Shown piece by piece: positions 1-10,300 of a stretch of 64,000 nucleotides of DNA (within the stretch, counting starts at the first letter, position 1; each line of letters starts with the position of its first letter). The stretch is from Mikania micrantha. Lineage: Eukaryota; Streptophyta; Magnoliopsida; Asterales; Asteraceae. Both the position numbers and the translations under genes were made by a program. Below the pieces are notes generated by a model that worked only from the letters and a program-made list of their open reading frames with translations, did not search any database and was not told the origin of the DNA. The stretch spans positions 73,764,986 through 73,828,985 of the forward strand of contig CM018693.1 in NCBI GenBank assembly GCA_009363875.1. Direction: 5' to 3'.

Positions 1-570
1 CATATGCTCATTAGTATGTGGTGGGACGGCGTCTGGGCGGGTTGTAGGCTCGAATCAGGGGTATGCCCTATATATAAGCATACCGATGTGGATATTACAT
101 GTGGCGTTAATGAGATTAGGGTCTTTACCGGAGTATGTTTTCAAATCATTTTCAATTAATAAACTATATGAACTCACCAACCATGTGTTGACTTGGTCTT
201 TTTGCATGACTTCTCAGGTGACAAACAGGTCAATTATGAAGCTTATGCTTTTGGACTAGGACTTCAGATAGAAGACTTAGTATTTTTGGACCTGCATACT
301 TTTGAAACATCATTATACAATTATTTTGTATATCTTGTATAGTTACAAGATAGAAACTTTATGATATTTATGGTAGATTTACATTGTTAAATTATAAACG
401 ATACTGATGTAATTTAACTTTGTAATTCTATTCTATTTAGCATTTTCTCAATTATATCATGTGCAATGTAAACAATCCGATCATCACGATTATCATTCAC
501 GATATCGCGCCCCGGGAACCTTCCGCCCGACAGGGAATCCAATCCAACCCCGCCGGCTCGGGGTGTGACA
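1..570 (+). mobile_element. 3' end of a gypsy LTR, family B
   Basis: This stretch aligns with the last part of the two long LTRs of element B (33150-33731 and 42141-42680). It shares the TATATAAG block flanked by GGTATGC and GCATACC, the TTCTCAG acceptor-like site near 217, and the terminal CTCGGGGTGTGACA. No primer-binding site follows position 570, so this is the end of a 3' LTR or of a solo LTR whose remainder lies left of the window. It keeps the segment between the TATATAAG block and TTTACCG that the 42.2-kb copy has lost. Confidence 0.85.
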
Positions 571-3500
571 CTGTTCATTCATTGTATTTACACACAGTAA
601 ATAGTGAAAGTACACATACCGTACGGACTTGCCGGACGATCAGGTATTGGATGTCACACTAAAGTTGGCTAACACTCATCGGTCTCGGTCATCATTCGGC
701 CTCGGCTTTCTCGTTATAGATTATACGGACACTTAACCAATTTTATTACTTAACATGTCGTGTTGTTAAGGTTTTGTGTTTAGCTTGACATGAATCTAGA
801 TCATGTAGTGAAATCTTGAAACCTTTTATTGTTTATAAGTACACCACTTAGGTTTTAGATTAAAGGTTATAAACCTTTAGCATATTGTAAGTGAATTTTT
901 GTACGATCCTTGTTCAGTTTGTTTTGTCACCATGAAATCATTTGTTATCGTTTTCAGCGGATGTTACATTGTAACACCTTTAAATTCCCTTCCAAATGAG
1001 AAATAATTGAGGGCTTGTTTTTAATAAATAATGAAAGCAAATCGAGGTGTCTTTTGTCTTTGATGACATTTTTAGTGTTCTTCGTAATTTTACTGTGGCT
1101 AATTAAACATTTAAACTAAATATCTTATTCTCCTTTTAAACCCAATAGAACTCCAAAAAAATATTAATTAAACATTTACTAAACGTTATAGTGATACCCT
1201 TGTACTTTCGAGACGAAGAGCTGCTACCTTATAGACTCCAATTGGTTTTTCCTTAAAAAAATTCCAAAATTTACTTTTTAGTTAACAAAGATACCAGTTT
1301 GACATTCATACTCTATCAACATCTATTATAGATTAATGTCAATTAATAATTCCATTGAAATCTAAATTCAGATTGTACCTTTTGTTGCTCCTATTAATTC
1401 ATAGATACACCTATTGTTGTTTCTATAAATTCATTTCCCTAGTGATGACTATCAACCCAAGTCTAAAAATACATTAGGGGCATGATATAAGCATTGCAGC
1501 CTATGTGTAGTAGACAATAACATGCACAAATGACACTTTTATATCTTTAAACAATCACAAATACAATAGACTGGTTTTAAAAAAAGAAGAGGCAAATCAA
1601 AATTGATGAGAAATGTCGAGCCTGTACTCAGCAGGGTTCATAATATTTTTCCTTAAAAAGTTGGAAGGATCATCTTAGATCTTAGTTCACCTGATAGAAA
1701 TAAAAAAATTGTCTAGAATATTAGTTTAGCACAAAAGAGAGGATCTATGTATGATGAATTAAAAAGAAAGAAACCTTCGTCATTCCATATATCAACCATG
1801 CCCATATATATGGTTTCCATCTACGAACCAAAAAGAGTTGTTATAAACTCATGCACAAAAACATAATGACAACCGGATGACTTCCTAATCCAAAAGGCAT
1901 GAGTTAAATAGGAATCGCCAACCCCTTCTTATCCATGCTATCGAGAAAATCATTCAAAGCTTGACAAAGTCCAAAAATCTATGAAAAAGAAGGTTAATAT
2001 ATGAGCCAGATAAAGGAGTTGCATAGATTTTATTTCTTGGGAAAAAGTAATTCAAAAAAAAAAAAACGACTGTTCAAGCAATGTAACATGTCAAAACGGG
2101 TTCGAGATATACAAGTCTAAATATGGTTAGACTGGTAAGGCCCATTTTATATGAGTAAAGCAACGTGACCCATTGTTTGATTTGAGTATAGCCAAGTGAT
2201 CCCATCTAGAAATCAAAGATTACCCTAACCAACCTGTTTCTAGAAGGCCATGACAGGTAGGATATGTAGGTATTAAAAGATATAACAGTTTGATAATAAC
2301 AAATCCAAGAAATAATAAATCACCTGTTCATTCCATTGTTGAAGTTATTCATTATCATCCCCAAATAGATGAAGCTTTTTCTAGTAAGTTCAAACTAAAC
2401 TTACCTACTTTCCCATTATTTTCATTGCAAATTATATATCGCATTGTTTTTGGTTCTCACTGGTTACTCCTTTTAGGTTTAATGGAATTTCATATATTTT
2501 ACAAATAGCCGAATATTGTCATTAAACCATGGGAACATTAATGGATATAATAAGAGTACAAATACAAAACAATGACCCGTTTGCTTATTTAAAGACTCGT
2601 CTTTACACACTCAAGGCACAAAGGGCGAGAAACTTAGGCTTAAGTGCAATGTGATTAAAAAGCAAGAACCTGAGATAAGCAAGACACAACATAAGTATAT
2701 CACTTTTAGGTGTTCGAGATAGTTTAGGATAGCATAGGATGGTTTCAGATCATTGTTTAAGTATCAAGAAAGTTTTGCAAGAATCCACCAATTTCACACT
2801 TTTAGCAAAAATATATTCATTACAAATTCACATTCAATGTCCACCATATATATGGTGATTGACCATCGGTACCAATTATCAGCAAACTGAAATTTCTAAA
2901 TTTTCTTTGTCAGTATCCATTATATAAATATTATAGTAATATGGTTTTTGTATTATTTTATACAATATTGATGTATAAGATTATTCCTAAATTAAAAGAT
3001 GTTGTGGTTTTGCCAAATCCAACCCAACCCAATTGATGGTTAAGAAAATATCATTAACTCTTACTGATCCCACCTAACCTGCCATTTTGCAACTTCAAGC
3101 AAAAAGATAAATAAGCAAATACATCGGTCAAGGACCACCACAAATTTGGTGATTTACCAGCTTATTGAATAGTAGTATACATTTTTTTTTTCAATTATCG
3201 TACGAAGAATGGATAGAATTCGAATATGCATGCAACTATGGAAGCAAATGCTATAATATCTAATCAATGGATCCCCTCTTTCTATCTTCACACATCATTC
3301 TTGATGCAATTTTATCAGCCTGCAAAAAATTAAAAGTTTCATTTACCATATTCTTTAACAGGGTAAAATAAAACATTGAAAAAGTTTCATACAGCTTATG
3401 ATGCTGCTATCATAACACTACCATATTTCAATTCAGCAGTTTTTCCTTGAAATGGAAAGCTGAAAACTTTCTCTCATGTCTCCTTTGACGCAACGAACCC

Positions 3501-4026
3501 TTGCACAAAATTTATAAATTAGAGCATGATTAAGAAACTATTACTTTAATGAATCTTTGCATTAAAGAGCAACGATGATGAATCTAGGTGAAGATAAAGT
3601 TAAAGACATTAAATAGATATATCATGAAAGATTAAATTCAGACAACCATCAAATTTTCTTCCTTTGTTACTGTATTTCAACCTTTGCAAAAGTTATTGCT
3701 GAAGCCTAACTACCAATGGTAGACGGTGACACACTAAGCTATTGCATCCGTTTTTTTTAAACACCATTCTTATACGAATTGGCTATAATAAATTATAAAA
3801 AAAAGTTTAAGCAAAATTTCAAATTACATAGAGACAAACCCAAATTTTATATTTATATACACAACAATTTATAAAACAGATGAAGTTAGGGCTTTTTTGC
3901 TGCTAGGTGCAGATATATGAAAATTAAATCTCATTTCTCTCCGGATTCACTTGGGTAACGCTACTTTGATGAAGATGAAATCGTCAGGATGAATCTTTTC
4001 AAAAAAAACTTCAGCTATCATAATGA
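571..4026. other. AT-rich unique sequence, no clear gene
   Basis: No long ORF, LTR or transposon protein is visible here. The short plus-strand ORFs (for example 2290-2508) have no recognisable domain. The only coding-like signal is a possible terminal exon on the minus strand at 3260-3319, listed separately. This is probably host intergenic or intronic DNA, because it is the left flank of the array inserted at 4032. Confidence 0.5.
3260..3319 (-). other. possible terminal exon of a host gene
   Basis: On the minus strand a run ending TTTTTTGCAG, a good plant splice acceptor, is followed by an open stretch of 19 codons (ADKIASRMMCEDRKRGSID) and a TAG stop at 3262-3260. The peptide is basic and is not one I recognise. 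It lies downstream, in the same orientation, of the candidate first exon at 23563-23629, across the A array. Direct joining to that exon would be out of phase, so at least one more exon would be needed. This is a weak prediction. Confidence 0.2.
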
Positions 4027-4031
4027 GATAA
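4027..4031. repeat. target-site duplication GATAA, left copy
   Basis: GATAA directly precedes the first base of LTR1 (TGTCGCACC) and is repeated exactly after the last base of LTR3 at 23553-23557. No copy occurs at the LTR2 edges. Gypsy integrases make 5-bp duplications, so the whole three-LTR array behaves as one insertion. Confidence 0.9.
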
Positions 4032-4416
4032 TGTCGCACCCCGAGAAATCCCGTCCCTTCCGGGGCGCGACGCGGCGGCAGATTGTCAGGATCGCAGTCT
4101 CCTGTCACACAACATGCGAGACCTATATGTCTGATTTCGTACGTACATCCAATAATTTGGATAAAACAGTTTAGTAATATCAGAGTTGCGGAAGTGAAGT
4201 ATAAATTAACAAAACAGTTTAATCATTCATAGTTGCGGAAGCGTTAAATCAAAATGGTTTTCAAAGCGATACGTGACAATAGTAGCGGAAGCGATTAAAG
4301 CTGATTAACATTACATAACAACCAAATGATAATAAATGTTTGATAAATAAGACACTTATACAGATGCATGCGACTCCGGCCTAGCATCCTATTTCTGGTG
4401 CGTGTGCCTTAGTTAC

Positions 4417-4943
4417 CTGAGAAAACATGCGAGTAAAAGGTCAACACAATGGTTGGTGAGAGCACAGGTTTTGTAATCAGCAGTAAACATCAAAATGTTT
4501 AAAGTAAATGTATGCAGGTCTATTTTTCAATACAATGCAATATCAATTGATAGCTAGTCAATATGTGTTATATCATATGCGGGTTCGCAACCGAAGCTAA
4601 CATGCTGCCTCCCGCCATATCCATCCAAGATATGGCAAATGTTGTTTGGTCAATTATGCACTGTTCCGACCTCCAGTCGGGGTGGCCATACGGCTCGCAA
4701 CAGTGGGGCTTGTCAGGCCCAAATAGTACTATTCAGAATTACCACGCTGAGCGCAACGCGCTATTAACGGTTCGAGGTGTGTTTAATGAGGACTTATCAG
4801 TTTGTGGATGAATGCCACACATATGTATATACGATATTAGCATGTACAAAAATAACCAAAAGTGTGTAAGTTGTTCAAAAACAGTTGTATGCAATGTTTT
4901 CTCCCCCAAAGGTAGAAAATGTAAAAAGGGGCCGTGAACTCAC
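4417..4943 (-). other. predicted leader intron inside LTR1 (family A)
   Basis: On the element strand the donor reads AAG|GTGAGT (intron starts at 4943) and the acceptor reads TTTTCTCAG|G (intron ends at 4417), giving 527 nt. Equivalent sites occur at 12614-13138 in LTR2 and 20809-21335 in LTR3. Families B and C have matching sites in their own LTRs. Splicing is inferred from sequence only. Confidence 0.45.
4581..4762 (-). other. hairpin cluster in the LTR leader (family A)
   Basis: Successive inverted repeats are visible: GCCATATC/GATATGGC at 4614-4636, CCGAC/GTCGG at 4666-4680, GGGC/GCCC within 4706-4720, the palindrome AATAGTACTATT just after it, and AGCGC/GCGCT at 4750-4762. Family C has hairpins at the matching places with different stem sequences. 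The same cluster is present in LTR2 and LTR3. Confidence 0.5.
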
Positions 4944-6073
4944 CTTAGCGAAGTAAACAACGTAAGCGTAAGCTCCTGTGTAGTCAGGTAGTCAGTCACC
5001 GGCTACCTATATCGTATACTATACGTGAGTTCGTGTAAGTGATCGTGTTACGTGATCGATAACTCTCGGTCGATCATGTCTGTCCGTGTCGGTCTACATT
5101 GACCGTGTTTGACCGTGTGTGTCAACGACCCGTTGGTGAACCTTGTGTTGTTTGTGTATTGTGAAACATTCGTGTTAGTGCTCGTTGTGTGCAAAACACG
5201 TAAGTCGCGTCTATGGACAACTTACCATTTATAGTAAGTTTCCATTTATAGCAAGTTCACAAGCATATTGATTTTAGAGTTCTAGCATGCTCATTGGTCC
5301 TACGTGATCATGTTAACACATAGCACATCATCATACAAAGTTACATAAGTCGTTTACAACATGTCTGCACATAAAAGTTTCCTAAAATGGAAAGTTTCCA
5401 TTTGTAGCATTGGTGACATCGGAATCCATCTAACTTAGTATCTAATCATCACACTACATCATAATCAGTCATTTAGCATGCTCGAATCACACATCATGTT
5501 TACAAATCGGTTTTTGTAAAAATAAAGTTACTAAAAATAGTAACTTTGTGGTCTTTGCATAAAATGACCATCTTAATATTTCTAAACCAATTTTCATGTC
5601 ACCAATCATCATTTTAAGTCACCTAGCATCATTTAAACATGCATACATGGTCCATAACATCATCTAGCAATATTTTGACCCGAAAAGTTACTAAATATAG
5701 TAACTATGTCAAAATGACCATAAACATTATCAAAATCACATTCTAAGTGTTCAAATCATCATCTTAACATCCTAATAGCAATTCCACATACATGCATGTT
5801 CATCACTCTCACTAAATCATCATCTTGTAACTCAAAAGTTACTAAAAATAGAAATAATCATAAATAAACCATTTTAACATCATCTATTCATGAAATCATC
5901 ATCCAATATCATCAAGAAACATATCTATATACTCAAAATCATTCTAACCATCATGGATCATACATGCATGGCATTATAATGTCATAAATCATCACTTCAA
6001 GCATATAGGTTCATACTCATCACTTTAGATCATCATAAAACTCAATCTAAACATCATAGATCATCAAGAAACA

Positions 6074-6081
6074 TATTTATA
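6074..6081 (-). promoter_or_regulatory. candidate TATA box of family A LTR
   Basis: TATAAATA occurs on the element strand about 1.1 kb into the LTR and upstream of the predicted leader splice donor. It is repeated at the same offset in LTR2 and LTR3. The assignment rests only on the motif and its position. Confidence 0.35.
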
Positions 6082-7160
6082 TCAACAAACCCAGATTCAA
6101 ACACCACAAAATTCGTGCGTGTGAGCGGATCGGAGTTGCATGTGAGTGGATCTTCATGCATGTGGGTTTTTACCCATTGCATGTTCGATCTAACTATTGA
6201 TAAGTAAGTAAAACTACCTTAGGTGCTCTAGATCGCTGGGAGATGGTTGTAGAAACTCTAGTTGCCTCTGGACAGCAATGGTTTGCAGAAAACAAGATGA
6301 TGGTGATGATATTCGAGCCCACCAATCTTCCTCTTCAACCTTCTTGCAAGTTCCTAGCTTCAATCTTCAAGTATGGGAGCTTCAATGGCTTCCCATGGGT
6401 GGAAAGGGGCTGTAACAGGAGGTAGGGAAGAGAAATGGCCGGTTGGTTGCGTGTGGTTTCGAGTATGATAGAGTAGAAATGATTTTTGTGGCTTTTAAGA
6501 GATTTTTCAGCGATTTCCCTGTCAGGCGTAACGCCTAACGAAGGACACCGATTCCAGGCGTACCGCGCGGATGGTTTTCATCCGGCGGCCTCCTTTCTTT
6601 CTCGCGCGCATCGCCTACCTCCGGGTTTCCGGGTCAGGCGTAGCGCCTGGCCCAAAAGTTAGGCCCACTAAGCCTATGTTGTTGTTCTGGGCTCGTTCTT
6701 GCCCGTTTCTCGACTGTAGAACATCGTTCGAGTGTCGTTTGGACTCTAATCGTCAATTATTAGCCATAATTGACTTGTGAAGTGTTTCAGTGCTTAATTG
6801 TTGTGATGTTCACTGACGTTCGTGAGACTCGTGTGTGTTTCGGTAATTCCTCGAATTATCGATGCTTGTTTGTGTTCGTGTCTAACGAAGTGTTTGCACG
6901 CTTGATTAATCCTAATCAACGTGTTATGCACAATCCAATAATTCCCCGAATTATCGTTTTGCGTTAGTGTTATGTTTGCCACACTTGGTTTCCAAAACCA
7001 ATGTGCAATGTACGATTCGATAGCTCCACGAACTATCGTTTCGCAGTAGTTTATGTTCAACTCATCTAATCAATCATAATTAACTGAAATGCAACAAGTA
7101 TGAGTGTGAAATGTAAAGAATATAAGAGTTGCAATTTACCTGAAATTGCCGGGTGTCACA

Positions 7161-7301
7161 TCATCCCCTTGTTGAAAGAAATTTCGTCCCGAAATTTGGT
7201 TGTTGTTGGTAGTGTTTGAGAAGTAATAGTGTTTGAGAAACAAAAATTTTTCTGGTTGTCACAGCATCCCCTTGTTGAAAGGAATTTCGTCCCGAAATTT
7301 A
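7161..7301 (-). promoter_or_regulatory. duplicated hairpin plus polypurine tract module, copy 1
   Basis: In element sense the pol stop codon (7301-7299) abuts a hairpin, AATTTCG-GGA-CGAAATT (7299-7283), followed by CAACAAGGGGATG and TGTGACA. About 100 nt later the same set recurs: hairpin AAATTTCG-GGA-CGAAATTT (7197-7179), CAACAAGGGGATGA, then the true LTR start TGTGACA at 7160. The second tract is the functional polypurine tract by position. The first is a duplicate that includes a copy of the LTR start. Confidence 0.8.
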
Positions 7302-10300
7302 TTCGTTGTTGCCGACGTTCGACGTTGTTTGCTTGAAGAGGTGGGGATATTTGCGCATCATCTGATCTTCACGTTCCCACGTGAATTCAGGTCCGCGTTT
7401 CGAGTTCCATCGGACTTTGACAATAGGGATCTTACTTTGCTTGAGTTGTTTGACCTCACGGTCCATGATTTCTACCGGCTCTTCCACGAACCGTAGTTGT
7501 TCATCCACCTGGATCTCATCCAGTGGAACAATAAGTGTTTCATCCGATAAACACTTCTTTAGGTTTGAGACATGAAATACGTTGTGAACTCCGTCGAGTT
7601 CGGTTGGTAAGTTGAGTTGGTATGCCACTGGACCAATCCTTTTCAGGATCTCGAAAGGTCCAATATACCGTGGGTTCAATTTGCCTCGTTTTCCAAAACG
7701 AATGACGCCTTTCCATGGTGAGACTTTCAGAAGGACTTTATCTCCTACCTGAAATTCCAAAGGCTTTCGGCGTTTGTCGGCATAGCTCTTTTGACGATCA
7801 CGAGCTGCTGCCATGCGGTTTCTGATTTGCACGATTTTCTCGGTTGTTTCATGCACAAGTTCCGGGCCAGTGAGCTGACTGTCGCCCACTTCCGCCCAAC
7901 AGATAGGTGATCGGCATTTCCTGCCATAGAGTGCCTCAAAAGGCGCTGCTTTGATGCTTGTGTGGTAGCTGTTGTTGTAGGAAAACTCCACCAATGGTAG
8001 GTGAGTTTCCCAACTGTTACCAAAGTCTACTACGCATGCTCGTAGCATATCTTCGAGGGTTTGTATTGTGCGTTCGCTCTGGCCATCAGTTTGTGGGTGG
8101 TATGCTGTACTCATATCCAACCGCGTGCCAAGCGACTTTTGTAATGATTTCCAGAAGTTAGAAGTGAATCTGGCGTCCCGATCCGAAATGATGGAGATTG
8201 GCACTCCATGTCGTGAGACCACTTCTTTGACATAGATTCTGGCTAGTTTTTCCATCTTGTCATTTTCCTTGATCGCAAGGAAATGTGCTGATTTAGTCAG
8301 TCGGTCCACAATTACCCAGATAGTGTCACATCCACTTGGGGTACGGGGTAATTTGGTGATGAAATCCATGGAGATTTGTTCCCATTTCCACATGGGGATC
8401 TCAGGTTGTGTGAGTAATCCAGATGGTTTCTGGTACTCGATCTTGACTTTCGCACAAGTCAAGCATTTGCCTACGTAGGTAGCGATGTCGGCTTTCATAT
8501 GTGGCCACCAGTAAAGTATCTTCAGATCATGATACATCTTATCAGATCCAGGGTGAATGGAATATCGGGATTTGTGAGCCTCGTCCATCACAAGGTCTCT
8601 TAAGTTCCCATGACGCGGAACCCAGATGCGTTCCATGAAGTAGTGTAAGCCATCGGCTTTTACTTTAAGGTGTTGCTCCATTCCCCTTAGTGATTCTGCC
8701 GCTAGGTTTTCAGGCTTAAGTGCCTCCACCTGGGCATTACGTATCTGCTCAGGGAGGTTGGGAAGAATGGTGAGTTGTAAAGCTCTTACCCTCTTGGGTT
8801 TCGGTGTATTCTTCCGACTTAGGGCATCGGCCACTACATTGGCCTTCCCCGGGTGATACTTGATGGCACACTCATAGTCGTTTAGGAGTTCGAGCCAGCG
8901 ACGCTGTCGCATGTTCAGTTCCTTCTGCTCGAATATGTGTTGGAGACTCTTGTGATCAGTATATATCGTACACTTGGTACCATACAGGTAGTGTCTCCAG
9001 ATCTTAAGTGCAAATACCACGGCTCCAAGTTCTAAGTCGTGGGTGGTGTAGTTCTTCTCGTGTACCTTCAGTTGTCGAGAAGCATATGCGATCACCTTCT
9101 CTCGCTGCATCAGCACGCATCCGAGCCCTTGTATCGAGGCATCGCAATATACTACAAAGTCTTCCGTCCCATCGGGAAGGGATAGGATAGGTGCACTACA
9201 GAGCTTCTGCTTGAGAAGTTGGAATGCAGCTTCTTGTCTTTCAGTCCAGAGGTATTTCTTGTCCTTGTGGGTTAAGGCTGTGAGTGGTTGGGCTATCTTT
9301 GAAAATCCTTCGATAAATCGCCGATAATAGCCTGCCAAGCCTAGGAATTGTCGCACCTCAGTTGGGGTCTTTGGTGCTTCCCAGTTCTTGATTGCCTCTA
9401 TCTTAGACTTATCCACATAAATCCCTTGTTCATTAACAACATGTCCCAAGAATTGGACTTCTCGGATCCAGAAGTCGCATTTTGAGAGTTTAGCGTACAG
9501 CTTCTCTTTTCGTAGCAGTTCAAGAGTCAATTGAAGATGCTCTTTGTGTTCCTCCTGGGTTTTGGAATAAATGAGAATATCATCTATGAAGACAATGACG
9601 AACTTGTCGAGGTATGGTTTGCACACTCTATTCATGAGGTCCATGAATACTGCAGGTGCATTGGTTAGCCCAAACGGCATGACCAAAAACTCGTAATGGC
9701 CATAGCGAGTGCGAAATGCTGTTTTGGGAATATCCGCCTCTTGTATCCTCAGTTGATGGTACCCAGATCGCAGATCGATCTTGGAGTAGTAACTCGATCC
9801 TTGCAGTTGATCGAATAGATCGTCGATACGAGGTAAGGGATAACGGTTCTTGATTGTCACTTTGTTTAACTCCCGGTAGTCGATGCACATACGAAACGTG
9901 CCATCCTTCTTCTTTACGAATAAGACCGGAGCTCCCCAAGGTGAGAAGCTTGGTCTAATGAAACCCTTGTCCAACAGCTCTTGCAGTTGGTTGGACAGTT
10001 CCTGCATCTCCGAAGGTGCAAGTCGATATGGTGCTCGTGCAATAGGTGCTGCTCCCGGCACAAGGTCTATGCGGAACTCCACTTGTCGAGGTGGTGGAAG
10101 TCCTGGTAGATCCTCCGGGAATACGTCGGGATAGTCGCATACGACTGGGAGGTCCTCGATTCTCTTCTCCTCTTCAGTCTTGTCAGTGATGAGTGCCAAG
10201 ATGGATGTGTATCCCTTTCGTAAGCATTTGTGAGCTTTCATGCACGAGATGATGTTCAGAGGAGTGTCACTCCTTTCGCCCTTGATGTCTAGAGTTTCTC

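Larger units (their letters stand above)
4032..7160 (-). repeat. LTR1 of array A (3' LTR of copy 1)
   Basis: The 3129-bp LTR begins TGTCGCACC and ends GGTGTCACA in plus-strand view, giving the usual TG...CA ends. In element sense it runs from 7160 down to 4032. It contains GC-rich palindromes near 6524-6536 and 6635-6649, a TATAAATA at 6074-6081, and a predicted leader intron at 4417-4943. An 82-residue ORF at 4563-4811 recurs only because the LTR is copied; it shows no domain. Confidence 0.95.

Noticed and set aside
459..662. Short plus-strand ORF at the end of the family B LTR fragment
   Set aside because: It crosses the LTR edge at 570 into unrelated DNA, so it cannot be a conserved gene.
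4563..4811. 82-residue ORF repeated identically at 12759 and 20955
   Set aside because: It is repeated only because it lies in the three LTR copies. It overlaps the hairpin cluster, has no domain, and lies within the predicted intron.
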